Source: Halorientalis sp. LT38
GTDB taxonomy: Archaea > Halobacteriota > Halobacteria > Halobacteriales > Haloarculaceae
Reading direction: 5' to 3'
Assembly (NCBI RefSeq): GCF_037031225.1
Contig: NZ_JAYEZN010000001.1
Span: 496,001-560,000, forward strand
DNA length: 64,000 nt
The notes beneath the pieces were generated by a model. The model was not told the origin of the DNA and did no database searches. It worked only from the letters and a program-made list of their open reading frames with translations. How positions within the stretch are numbered: the stretch's first letter is position 1; each line of letters opens with the position of its first letter. This document shows positions 1 through 8,296 of the stretch, one piece after another. A program made the position numbers and the translations under genes.

Positions 1-1338
1 GATAAGGTAATCTTCGTCGACCCGTCGCTGGCGGAGAAACTCGCCGGCGCGTACGACCCCGACTCCTTCGAGAGCGTCGACCAGTTCGTGATCATGGGCG
101 ACGCCGTCCCCGACCTGCCCTACGACGCGGTCGACTACGAGTCGTTCATCGACGGGGAGGAGACCGACTACGACTGGCCGGTCGTCGGCGAGGACCAGCC
201 GGCCGGGATGTGTTACACCTCGGGCACCACGGGCAAGCCCAAGGGCGTCGAGTACACCCAGAAGATGCTCTGGAGCCACACGATGGCGACCATGACGCCC
301 CAGGGCCTGGGCATCGAAGACGACGACGTGGTGATGCCGGTCGTTCCGATGTTCCACGTCAACGCCTGGGGAATGCCGTTCTCGACGACCGCCGCGGGCG
401 CGAAACACGTCTACCCTGGCCCATCGCCCGAACCCGCCGACATCGCCCAGTTGATCGAAGAGGAGGGCGTCACCATCACCGCGGGCGTCCCGACCGTGTG
501 GCTCGGCCTCCAGGAGTACATGCAGGCCGGCAACGAGGTCGACCTCTCGGAACTCGAGACCGTGATCATCGGCGGCTCCGCCGCCCCGAAGGCCATGATC
601 GAGTGGTTCGACCAGTACGACGTCTCGGTCACCCACGCGTGGGGCATGACGGAGATGTCGCCCATCGGCTCGGTCGCCCACCTCAAGTCCGGGCTGGCCG
701 AGGACCTCTCCTACGACGAGCAACTCGACCGCCGCGCCAAGCAGGGCCTGATCGTCCCCGGCCTCGAGTTCAAGGTCATCGACGACGACGGGAACGAGGT
801 CCCCTGGAACGGCGAGGACTTCGGCGAACTGTACGTCCGCGGCCCCTGGGTCACCCAGGAGTACTTCAAGAGACCCGAGGCCAACGAGACCGACTTCGAG
901 GGCAACTGGCTGAAGACCGGTGACGTGGTCACCGTCGACGAGGACGGCTACCTCCAGATCGTCGACCGCGCGAAGGACGTGATCAAGTCGGGCGGGGAGT
1001 GGATCTCCTCGGTCGAACTCGAGAACGCCATCATGGCCCACGACGACGTGGCCGAGGCCGCCGTGGTCGGCGTCCCCCACGAGCGCTGGCAGGAGCGACC
1101 CGTCGCCTTCATCGTCCCGACGGAGGGCACAGATCCGGACGTCCTCGCCGACGAGTTGCGCGAGATGATCTCCGCGGACTACCCCAAGTGGTGGCTCCCG
1201 GACGACTTCATCCAGATCGACGAAGTGCCAAAGACCGCCACCGGGAAGTTCTCGAAGAAGGACCTCCGCGAGGAGTACGCCGACGAGAACCTGGTCGAGG
1301 GCCAGGTGCCCGAGGACGCCGCGCCCGAGAGCGAATAG
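1..1338 (+). CDS. AMP-dependent acyl-CoA synthetase, 5' end outside window
   Basis: The reading frame is open from the first base, so the N-terminus lies upstream of the window. The visible part carries the adenylate-forming signature TSGTTGKPKG, a YxxTE-like core (HAWGMTEMSP), the hinge region LKTGDVVTVDEDGYLQIVDR and the C-terminal lysine motif TATGKFSKKDLRE. The family activates a carboxylic acid with ATP to an acyl-AMP and then to an acyl-CoA in the cytoplasm. The motif spacing matches the medium/long-chain fatty-acid-CoA ligase branch found repeatedly in haloarchaea. The substrate cannot be read from sequence. It lies near acyl-CoA dehydrogenase and SDR genes, in keeping with fatty-acid catabolism. 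The C-terminus is acidic (residues after the last lysine motif). Confidence 0.93.
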   Translation, partial: DKVIFVDPSLAEKLAGAYDPDSFESVDQFVIMGDAVPDLPYDAVDYESFIDGEETDYDWPVVGEDQPAGMCYTSGTTGKPKGVEYTQKMLWSHTMATMTPQGLGIEDDDVVMPVVPMFHVNAWGMPFSTTAAGAKHVYPGPSPEPADIAQLIEEEGVTITAGVPTVWLGLQEYMQAGNEVDLSELETVIIGGSAAPKAMIEWFDQYDVSVTHAWGMTEMSPIGSVAHLKSGLAEDLSYDEQLDRRAKQGLIVPGLEFKVIDDDGNEVPWNGEDFGELYVRGPWVTQEYFKRPEANETDFEGNWLKTGDVVTVDEDGYLQIVDRAKDVIKSGGEWISSVELENAIMAHDDVAEAAVVGVPHERWQERPVAFIVPTEGTDPDVLADELREMISADYPKWWLPDDFIQIDEVPKTATGKFSKKDLREEYADENLVEGQVPEDAAPESE

Positions 1339-1366
1339 ACCGGGCGCCCGCATCGCGACGGTTTTC

Positions 1367-1382
1367 ACCGATCGGTATTTTT
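1367..1382 (+). terminator. possible terminator: palindrome followed by T5
   Basis: A perfect 10-bp palindrome (ACCGATCGGT, 1367-1376) is followed at once by ATTTTT. It sits 29 nt after the acyl-CoA synthetase stop and before the convergent histidine kinase end. Haloarchaeal termination mostly needs a T-run. The stem is short, so this is tentative. Confidence 0.3.
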
Positions 1383-1473
1383 CGGAGCCGGTTGCAGGGT
1401 GTCGACGACGGGTGCGGTTTGTGTGGCCATCGCGCGAACTGGAACTGACACGGGTGAGACTCTCCCGCGCTGT

Positions 1474-2502
1474 TCACTCCGCCTTCGGGAGTTGCACGAC
1501 GAACACCGATCCCTCGGGCTCGTTGTCTTCGACCCACACCGACCCGGAATAGCTCGTGACGAGCGAGTCGACGAGATACAGACCGATCCCGGTTCCCGCG
1601 CTGTTGAGGTTCCGTTCACCCTTTCCGAAAATGGCCTCCTTCTGGTCGTCGGCGACGCCGGGGCCGTTGTCGGCGATCCGTACTGTCACCGTCTCGTCGT
1701 CCTCGGTCACCGAGACGGTTACCTCTGCCATCGGCTTGTCGTTGTGCTGAATGGCGTTTTTCAGCAAGTTCCGAAACACGGAGGCGATCATCTCGTTTGC
1801 CTGCACCCTGACTGCGGGAATTGGCGTCTCACAGGTGATAGCCGCCTCGGAGTACGACGACCGGATTTCGGAGACTTCTTTCTCGAGACGCCGCTGCAGG
1901 TCGATCAGTTGCTCGTCCAGCGTCACCGAGCGCATCACGTCGGCGATCTCCCGTGCCGTGTCCGTGAGTTCGACGGCGTGGTCGGCACTGGTAGCGATCT
2001 TCTCGAGATACTCCGCTTCCTGCGCAGTATCGCAGTTGTCCGCGAGCAGATCGGTGTAGGCAGTCACCAGTTGCAGGTCGTTCCGAACGTCGTGTCGAAG
2101 GACCTGATTCAGGATTTCGAGGTTCTCGAGCTGGTTCTCGAGCCGCCGCTCGTGCTCTTTCTGTTCGCTGATATCCTGGACGTAGGCCACGAAGCGGTCG
2201 TCGTCGAGCGTAGCAGCCTCGATTCGCACCTCGATCACGGTACCGTCTTTCCGGCGAATCGCGCCGTCGGTTCGGATCGCTCCCGCTTCGCTGACGTCGG
2301 TGAACGACGGGAGGTCACCGAAGTCGTCCCCTTCCGGGGCCAGGTCGGTAATCGACATCCCGTGGAGTTCCTCCCGGGAGTAGCCGACCAGTTCACAGGC
2401 GAACGGATTTGCATCCACGTACTCACACTGATCGTCCAGCTCGAAAATGCCGATCGGTGCCCGCTCGAAGTGCGGGCGATACGACAGGTCATCCGGCGTC
2501 AT
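1474..2502 (-). CDS. PAS-domain sensor histidine kinase (342 aa)
   Basis: Soluble two-component kinase with no membrane segment. A single PAS domain spans about residues 12-113, a short coiled linker about 113-130, and the H-box (VLRHDVRND) contains the phospho-acceptor His137. The C-terminal HATPase has an N-box (NLLKNAIQHND) and a G-box (DNGPGV), with GIGLYLV near the end. The start ATG at 2502 leaves 39 bp to the stop of the upstream kinase on the same strand, so both are probably co-transcribed. The PAS domain lacks flavin-binding LOV residues, and its ligand is unknown. No response regulator is adjacent, as is common for orphan haloarchaeal kinases. Confidence 0.92.
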   Translation of the reverse strand: MTPDDLSYRPHFERAPIGIFELDDQCEYVDANPFACELVGYSREELHGMSITDLAPEGDDFGDLPSFTDVSEAGAIRTDGAIRRKDGTVIEVRIEAATLDDDRFVAYVQDISEQKEHERRLENQLENLEILNQVLRHDVRNDLQLVTAYTDLLADNCDTAQEAEYLEKIATSADHAVELTDTAREIADVMRSVTLDEQLIDLQRRLEKEVSEIRSSYSEAAITCETPIPAVRVQANEMIASVFRNLLKNAIQHNDKPMAEVTVSVTEDDETVTVRIADNGPGVADDQKEAIFGKGERNLNSAGTGIGLYLVDSLVTSYSGSVWVEDNEPEGSVFVVQLPKAE

Positions 2503-2541
2503 GTCACTGAATTACTCTATGGGCCCCCACGAAGCAGTGGT

Positions 2542-4293
2542 TTACGGATTCACGTCGCGACTCACACCCGGTAGCTGGAGGGTTACGATACTCCCCCGAG
2601 GGTCGTTGTCGGACACCAGCAGCTCGCCACCGAGTGTCGTCATCACCCACTCCATCAGCCAGAATCCGACGCCGAGACTGTGATTCAGGGGCGCCTCCTC
2701 CCCACGTTCGATCGCGTGCCGTTCGAAGTCCGGAATCCCGGGCCCAGTATCTGCGACCGAGATGCAGAGCATGCTCTCTTCCGGGTCCCGTTGCAGCGAA
2801 ATCGCGATTTCTGGATGGGGCTGCTGGACGTGGACGATCGCGTTATCGACAGCCTCGTCCAGGGCGAGTTCGAGCAGATCCGCGTTCCGAACGTGAATCG
2901 TCCCGTCGTCGTCGATCTGCGCGGTAATCTCCGCGTCCGGGTACCGGGCCTGATACGTCTCGACGAGCGCCTCGATATCGAACCGCTCCCAGGTCTGGTG
3001 GTCTTCGGTCGGGTCCCAGATCGATCGGATGGCCGCCGTCTTCTCGGCGATTTTCAGCATCTTTCTGGCGCCGTCCCGGATCGCTTCGACGGAGGCCTCC
3101 CGTGCGTCCGGTTCCAGCTCCGCGGACTCGAGCACTTCCGCGTGCCCGTCGATCACGTTCAACGTGTTTCGTAAATTGTGTCGCAACACCCGATTGAGCA
3201 CGTTGAGCGTCTGTGTCTTGAGCAGCTTCTGGGTGATGTCCTGTTCGATCGCCACGAACTGCGTGACGGTCCCGTGGCTGTCCGTGACGGGGATGATCTT
3301 CTGTGCGACTTCGAACAGCTCTCCGTGTTTGGTCTGATTCGTCAGTTCGGCCTCCCACACCTCGCCGGCGGTGATCTGCTCCCACAGATGTTCGTAGAAT
3401 TCCTCGTCCTGTTGTCCGGATTTCAGGATGCGGGGCGTCCGTCCGATCGCCTCGTCGGCGGTGTATCCGGTCAACTCCTCGAAGGCGGGATTGACGTACC
3501 TGATCGTCCCATCCGGATCGGTCGTGAAGATGGCCTTGTCGGAACCGTCGGCCTGTTCTTTGAAGAGGGTGAGATCTTGCTCGAATCGCTTTTCGGCGGT
3601 CACGTCCTGCTGGTACCCGAGGTAGTTGGTGACCGCACCCGACTCGGATCGGATCGGGACGATCGTGACCCGATTCCAGAACATCGAGCCGTCTTTGCGA
3701 TAGTTACGGAGTTGGACGGTGACGGCTTCCTCGGCCTCGATCGCGGCTCGCATTCGCGCCACTGGCTCGTCGCGCGTCGACTCGCCCTGTAGAAACCGAC
3801 AGTTCCGGCCGAGGACGCCCTCCCGAGAATAACCGGTGAGTTCGCAAAATCCATCGTTGACGTAGACGAGCGGTTCGTCGGCTCGAGTCGCGTCCGCGAT
3901 CGTGATGCCGATCGGCGCTTCGTCCATCGCTCTCTCGCGGAGCAAACGACCAGTCGTGGAGTCCACTTCGGCGATCGGGAGGACCGAAGTCTGGATTCGC
4001 TGGGCCCCGTCCCACTCGATCAGCGAACTCGTGACGATCACACGCTGGGGCTGGCCGGTACCCATCTGGAGTTCGACTTCGAGGCCGAGTGCGCGCGCCT
4101 CTCCGGTTTCGATTCGCGCCATCTGATCAGAGAGCGCCCCGCTGTACTCGGGCGTCACGAGGTCCGTCAGTGCCAGCCCCAGAACCGCGTCCTGTGATTC
4201 GATCCCGAGCAGTGTACAGAAGGCGGGGTCCGCGTAGACGATTTCGAGGCCGTCGTGAACGACAATCGAATCCATCGTCTCGTCCGATCGCAT
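2542..4293 (-). CDS. LOV/PAS sensor histidine kinase, probable blue-light receptor (583 aa)
   Basis: Predicted soluble kinase with three PAS modules: PAS at about 5-110, a LOV-type PAS at about 125-237, PAS at about 250-357, then H-box His372 (VLRHNLRN) and HATPase at about 465-578 (N484, DTGPGI 515-520, GVGFWL 541-546). The second PAS has the full flavin-binding signature of LOV domains: GRNCRFLQ at 162-169 with the adduct Cys165, Asn197 in NYRKDG, Asn207 in FWN and Gln228 in GYQQDV. LOV domains bind FMN and form a cysteinyl adduct in blue light. The ATG at 4293 was chosen because a longer in-frame extension would run into the oppositely oriented dehydrogenase and has no domain similarity. 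It likely forms a two-gene unit with the next kinase. Confidence 0.92.
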   Translation of the reverse strand: MRSDETMDSIVVHDGLEIVYADPAFCTLLGIESQDAVLGLALTDLVTPEYSGALSDQMARIETGEARALGLEVELQMGTGQPQRVIVTSSLIEWDGAQRIQTSVLPIAEVDSTTGRLLRERAMDEAPIGITIADATRADEPLVYVNDGFCELTGYSREGVLGRNCRFLQGESTRDEPVARMRAAIEAEEAVTVQLRNYRKDGSMFWNRVTIVPIRSESGAVTNYLGYQQDVTAEKRFEQDLTLFKEQADGSDKAIFTTDPDGTIRYVNPAFEELTGYTADEAIGRTPRILKSGQQDEEFYEHLWEQITAGEVWEAELTNQTKHGELFEVAQKIIPVTDSHGTVTQFVAIEQDITQKLLKTQTLNVLNRVLRHNLRNTLNVIDGHAEVLESAELEPDAREASVEAIRDGARKMLKIAEKTAAIRSIWDPTEDHQTWERFDIEALVETYQARYPDAEITAQIDDDGTIHVRNADLLELALDEAVDNAIVHVQQPHPEIAISLQRDPEESMLCISVADTGPGIPDFERHAIERGEEAPLNHSLGVGFWLMEWVMTTLGGELLVSDNDPRGSIVTLQLPGVSRDVNP

Positions 4294-4308
4294 TAGGCGG
4301 CGGTAGTT

Positions 4309-4318
4309 CTTAAAAAGC
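4309..4318 (-). promoter_or_regulatory. TATA-like box of the LOV kinase
   Basis: On the minus strand an A/T-rich element (CTTTTTAAGA) lies about 20 nt before the ATG at 4293. This fits a leaderless or near-leaderless haloarchaeal promoter. The spacing is slightly short, and a second A/T-rich patch at 4330-4345 is an alternative. Confidence 0.4.
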
Positions 4319-4519
4319 CATAAAGCTGTGGATATGATGTTATATGTTCGGGCGGTCCGGAGTCGAGTCGGAGCCCGCTCTGGTATATCGAATCCCCTCC
4401 GATCCGAGAACGGTCGCCACAGTGTGTGAGTTTCGACGGCGCCGGGAGGTTGTATGTGGAGGGAGTCCGGCTCCGGGGGTCCGCATTCTTCATAGCCCCG
4501 GGAGGCGTTGACCGACTCC

Positions 4520-5533
4520 ATGCGCGTCGCTGCGTTCAGTGAACTGACCGGCCCGGACGGAGTCTCGATCGTGGACCGACCGACGCCCGAACCCGCACGC
4601 GGAGAGGCGGTCGTCGGCGTCGAGGCGTGCGCGATCAACCGCCACGACCTCTGGATCCTCGAAGGCGATTCGGCGATGGTCGACACGGACGATCTGCCCT
4701 TCGTCAGCGGCCTCGACGTCGCCGGGACCGTCGAGGCGGTCGGCGAGGGTGTCACCGGCGCCGAACCGGGAGACCGCGTGGTGCTCTGCCCGAACGATAC
4801 CTGCGGAACCTGTCGATACTGCCGGGAGGGCCCGGAGAACCTGTGTGAGAACTACTCGCTGTTCCACGGCGGCCTCGCCGACCAGGCCCGCGTGCAGGCC
4901 GACCGCCTCGTCGCGCTCCCCGAGGACGTGGGGACGGTCGAGGCCGCTGCGCTGCCGACGGCCTACATGACCGCCTGGCACATGCTCCGCAGGATCGACG
5001 CCGCAGCCGGCGACGTGGTATGTATCCCGGGCGTGACCGGCGGCGTCGGCGTCGCGGGCGTGCAACTCGCGACCACGCTCGGCGCCCACAGCGTGGGGAC
5101 GTCGTCCGCCCGCGCGAAACTCGATCGCGTCGAGTCGCTGGGCCTCGACCACGCGATCGAGAGCACCGACCCGGACGAGATACGATCCCAGGTCGCCGAC
5201 GTCGGGCCGGTCGACGGCGTGCTCAACCACCTCGGGGGCGAGTACACCCAGCTGGGGCTCGACGTCCTGCGACGCGACGGCCGGATGGCGGTCTGTGGGC
5301 GGACCGCGGGGCAGACATCCGAGATCGACATTCCCGACCTCTTCCTGGGCCACAAACGCGTCATCGGGAGCACGATGGGGACGCAGGCCGACCTCGAACG
5401 GATCGTCGGGTTCGTCGCCGACGGCGCGTTCACCCCGGAGATCGACGTGACCTACCCGCTCGCGGAGACCGGTGCGGCGTTCGCGGCGATGCAGGACCGC
5501 GAGAGCGTCGGGAAGCTCGTCGTCACGCCCTAG
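4520..5533 (+). CDS. medium-chain dehydrogenase/reductase, quinone-oxidoreductase-like (337 aa)
   Basis: Zinc-type MDR family oxidoreductase. Four cysteines at 95, 98, 101 and 109 form the structural zinc lobe. Cys37 (EACAINRHD) is at the first catalytic-zinc position, but the usual GHE histidine is replaced (SGLDVAG, about 63-69). Catalytic zinc binding is therefore doubtful, and the protein may act more like a quinone oxidoreductase or enoyl reductase. The NAD(P)-binding glycine motif GVTGGVGVAGVQ is at about 171-182. The ATG at 4520 was preferred over an in-frame TTG four codons upstream. It is divergent from the LOV kinase and convergent with the SDR gene. The substrate is not predictable. 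Confidence 0.88.
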   Translation: MRVAAFSELTGPDGVSIVDRPTPEPARGEAVVGVEACAINRHDLWILEGDSAMVDTDDLPFVSGLDVAGTVEAVGEGVTGAEPGDRVVLCPNDTCGTCRYCREGPENLCENYSLFHGGLADQARVQADRLVALPEDVGTVEAAALPTAYMTAWHMLRRIDAAAGDVVCIPGVTGGVGVAGVQLATTLGAHSVGTSSARAKLDRVESLGLDHAIESTDPDEIRSQVADVGPVDGVLNHLGGEYTQLGLDVLRRDGRMAVCGRTAGQTSEIDIPDLFLGHKRVIGSTMGTQADLERIVGFVADGAFTPEIDVTYPLAETGAAFAAMQDRESVGKLVVTP

Positions 5534-5566
5534 TCCAGCCCCGCCTCGTCGGAACTGGCGCCGTTC

Positions 5567-6442
5567 TCACTCCAGCAGTTCGTGGAACCGCTCGCCGAGT
5601 TTGGCGACCGTCCAGCCCTCCGGGTCGACCAGCGACGCCTCGTCGGTCGGGTTCGAGACGAGCGACACCATGTCGCCCTGCGCCCGGACCGTCCGGCCGG
5701 TGACGCCCTCGGCGGCCTCGCCGACGAGGTAGCCGACCACGGGTGCCACCTTCTCCGGCGGGAGCTCGTCCTCGCCGAAGGGGCGTTTCTCCTCGGGGAT
5801 GTCCTCGATCATCCGGGTGTAGGCGACCGGCAGCAACGCGTTGGCGCGGGCGTCGTACCGGCGCAGTTCCGCCGACGCGGTGCGGACCAGTCCCAGCACG
5901 CCGGCCTTGGCGGCCGAATAGTTCGCCTGGCCGGCGTTACCCAGCGCCGAGGGGCTCGTGACGCCGACGAAGGATCGCTCGGCGTCGGCGTCCTCGGCGG
6001 TCTCCTGCCAGTGGCGCGCGAGGTTCCTGAGGAGTGCGAAGTGCCCGCGCAGGTGGACGTCGATAACCGTGTCCCACTCCTCGCCGGTCATCTCGGTGAG
6101 GTAGGCGTCCCGGAGGACGCCCGCGAAGTTGACGCAGGCGTCGACGCGCCCGTACTCGGCGACGGTGTCGGCGACGAGTTCCTCGGTGTAGTCGAGATCG
6201 GTCACGTCGCCGAAGTGGGCCGTCGCGGTGCCGCCAGCCTCGCGGATGGCCTCGACGGTCTCCTCGGCGGGTTCGGCGCTCTGGCCCTCCCCCGAGAGGT
6301 CGGTGCCGAGGTCGTTCACGACGACCGACGCACCCTCGTCCGCCAGGTGTTTCGCCGTGGCAGCGCCCAGTCCCCGGCCGCCACCGGTCACGATACAGAT
6401 CCGCCCCTCGAGTTCCGAACTGCCCGTCATCCCATGAGTCAC
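5567..6442 (-). CDS. SDR family oxidoreductase, FabG-like (291 aa)
   Basis: Classical short-chain dehydrogenase. The NAD(P) motif TGGGRGLG is at 19-26, NFAG at 105-108, and the catalytic set includes Ser163/Ser165 (VTSPS), Tyr175 and Lys179 (YSAAK). The family interconverts alcohols and ketones using NAD(P)H. The divergent acyl-CoA dehydrogenase suggests a 3-hydroxyacyl or related acyl substrate, which is inference. The ATG at 6442 was chosen because an A/T-rich box lies about 26 nt upstream. A second ATG at 6430 is possible. The protein is about 35-40 residues longer than minimal FabG, because of a longer C-terminal segment. Confidence 0.9.
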   Translation of the reverse strand: MTHGMTGSSELEGRICIVTGGGRGLGAATAKHLADEGASVVVNDLGTDLSGEGQSAEPAEETVEAIREAGGTATAHFGDVTDLDYTEELVADTVAEYGRVDACVNFAGVLRDAYLTEMTGEEWDTVIDVHLRGHFALLRNLARHWQETAEDADAERSFVGVTSPSALGNAGQANYSAAKAGVLGLVRTASAELRRYDARANALLPVAYTRMIEDIPEEKRPFGEDELPPEKVAPVVGYLVGEAAEGVTGRTVRAQGDMVSLVSNPTDEASLVDPEGWTVAKLGERFHELLE

Positions 6443-6463
6443 CGTCCGGACCCATCAAATGGC

Positions 6464-6473
6464 TGTCGGCAGC
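6464..6473 (-). promoter_or_regulatory. TATA-like box of the SDR gene
   Basis: The minus-strand element CCATTTGATG is centred about 26 nt before the ATG at 6442, the usual distance for a leaderless haloarchaeal transcript. Confidence 0.4.
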
Positions 6474-6591
6474 GAGCCGCCAGTTCACGTGACCCGACAG
6501 ATCAGCGTTTCGAGTATAAACGACAACCCCGTTTTGAATTTACAATATTCCACATCCCTTTTGGAACTGGAAGCCTCGTTAACTCGTGGTC

Positions 6592-7740
6592 ATGGACCTG
6601 CTTACGGAGGACGTGGTCCCCGAGAGTGCCCGTGACGTGAAACAGGAGGCGCGGGAGTTCGCGGCCGAGCACATCGAACCGGTCGCGGCGGAGTACTACG
6701 AGTCCGGCGACTACCCCTGGGAGGTGCTCGAAGCCGGCATGGACGCCGGCCTGGTCGCCCAGGACGTGAGCGAGGAGTATGGTGGACGCGGGTTCTCGCT
6801 AGAAGAGGTGCTGGCGATCGCAGAGGAGTTCTACCGCGCGGACGCAGGGATCGCGCTGACCCTCCAGCTTGCGAGTTTCGGGGCGGCCATCCTCGAGGAG
6901 TACGGCGAGGAGGGCCAGAAAGAGGAGTTCCTCCGGCCGGTCGGCGAGAACGACCAGATCTCCGGACTCGCCGTCTCCGAACCCGAGACCGGCAGCGACC
7001 TCGCGGGGATGCAGACCCGCGCGGAGAAGGAGGGCGACGAGTGGGTGCTGAACGGCGAGAAGTACTGGATCGGCAACGGCGTCGAGGCCGACTGGGTGAC
7101 GCTGTACGCCCGCACCGGCGACGACGAGGACAATCGGTACGGCAACTTCTCCCTGTTCGTCGTCCCCACCGATATCGACGGCTACGAGGCCGAGCACATC
7201 CCCGAGAAGATGGGCTTTCGCGCCTCCAAGCAGGCCCACGTCGAACTGAACGACGCCCGGATCCCCGAGGACCACCTCATCGGCACCGAGGGGACCGGCT
7301 TCTACATGCTCGCGGACTTCTTCAACCACGGGCGCGTCGTCGTCGGCGGCCACGGCCTCGGCCTCGCGGCGGCAGCGATCGAGGAAGCCTACGACTTCGT
7401 CCACGGCCGGCAGGCCTTCGGGCGGGACGTCAGCGAGTTCCAGAAGGTCCAGCACGTCCTCGCGGACATGCGCACGGAGTTCGAGGCCGCCCGGTCGCTC
7501 AACTGGCGCGCCGCCGAGAAGGTCGAATCGGACGACCGGGCCGGCTTCTGGGCGGCCCAGGCGAAGGTGAAGTCCACGGAGACGGCGACGATGTGCGCCG
7601 AACGCGGGATGCAACTCCACGGCGGGCGCTCCGTCCTGACCGAGAACCGCATCTCGCGGGTCTATCGGGACGTCCGCATCCCGGTGATCTACGAGGGCGC
7701 GAACGAGATCCAGCGGAACCTGATCTACGGCCAGTGGTGA
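6592..7740 (+). CDS. acyl-CoA dehydrogenase (382 aa)
   Basis: FAD-dependent acyl-CoA dehydrogenase catalysing the first alpha,beta-desaturation of fatty-acid oxidation, with electrons passing to ETF. Visible family motifs are LAVSEPETGSDLAGM in the middle beta domain, GRQAFGRDVSEFQKVQH and the C-terminal YEGANEIQRNLI, which carries the catalytic glutamate in the YEG position. The length is normal for the family. The start at ATG 6592 is preferred over the GTG two codons upstream. It is divergent from the SDR gene across a 149-bp gap that is A/T-rich near 6533-6552. Short- versus branched-chain preference cannot be decided. Confidence 0.95.
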   Translation: MDLLTEDVVPESARDVKQEAREFAAEHIEPVAAEYYESGDYPWEVLEAGMDAGLVAQDVSEEYGGRGFSLEEVLAIAEEFYRADAGIALTLQLASFGAAILEEYGEEGQKEEFLRPVGENDQISGLAVSEPETGSDLAGMQTRAEKEGDEWVLNGEKYWIGNGVEADWVTLYARTGDDEDNRYGNFSLFVVPTDIDGYEAEHIPEKMGFRASKQAHVELNDARIPEDHLIGTEGTGFYMLADFFNHGRVVVGGHGLGLAAAAIEEAYDFVHGRQAFGRDVSEFQKVQHVLADMRTEFEAARSLNWRAAEKVESDDRAGFWAAQAKVKSTETATMCAERGMQLHGGRSVLTENRISRVYRDVRIPVIYEGANEIQRNLIYGQW

Positions 7741-7744
7741 CCGG

Positions 7745-8296
7745 TCAGGGCTTCGACCGCAGGTAACCGCCGGTCCCCAGCGCGAGCACGCCGGCCAGGA
7801 CCGACAGCAGGCGGGTCAGGTTGCCGGTATCACCCAGCGGCGGTTCGTCGGTCCGGGTACTCATTAGATCGTACTGGGTCCGCATCTGCGGATCGTCCCG
7901 GGCGCCGCCGCGCGGCCCCCGCTGTTCGCTCTCCGGCAGATTCGAGTCCGTCGGTCGTTCGATCGCGACGGCGCCCAGCGACGTCCGCCGGCGAACGCCG
8001 TCGTCGTCGCTCTCGAGTTCGGCCGGATAGTCGAACTCCTCGGCACCGGCCCCGCCCGAAACGACGTATTGCCCGCCGTTCCGCAACGTCGCCTCGTAGT
8101 ACCGCTGTCCGCGATCCGAGAGGTTCTCGTAGGCGATCACCTCGATCCCCTCGGTTTCGAGTTGGGTCTCGTTCGCGAGCGTCGTCCCCCGCAGGTCGTG
8201 ATAGAGCACGGGCTGGACCGGCGCGATAGCGGGGGCGAGCAACAGTATGGCCGCGAGCACGAGCAGCGCGGTCGAGACGATAGAGCGATCGATCAC
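7745..8296 (-). CDS. membrane-anchored accessory protein of ABC exporter (183 aa, unknown family)
   Basis: Not recognised as a named family. An N-terminal membrane helix (about 7-27) and a C-terminal helix (about 161-178) flank a hydrophilic, probably extracellular domain of about 130 residues containing several acidic and Asn/Gly-rich stretches and no cysteine. Its ATG overlaps the permease stop by 4 nt, so it is the third cistron of the ABC operon. It probably works with that exporter, perhaps as an external domain. That role is inferred only from position. A membrane protein at 40406-41089 has a similar two-helix layout. Confidence 0.75.
   Translation of the reverse strand: MIDRSIVSTALLVLAAILLLAPAIAPVQPVLYHDLRGTTLANETQLETEGIEVIAYENLSDRGQRYYEATLRNGGQYVVSGGAGAEEFDYPAELESDDDGVRRRTSLGAVAIERPTDSNLPESEQRGPRGGARDDPQMRTQYDLMSTRTDEPPLGDTGNLTRLLSVLAGVLALGTGGYLRSKP

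Noticed and set aside
4294-4755. N-terminal extension of the LOV kinase reading frame by 154 residues
   Set aside because: It overlaps the oppositely oriented MDR gene, contains low-complexity Ser/Thr/Arg/Pro sequence with no domain, and the ATG at 4293 has a TATA-like element nearby.
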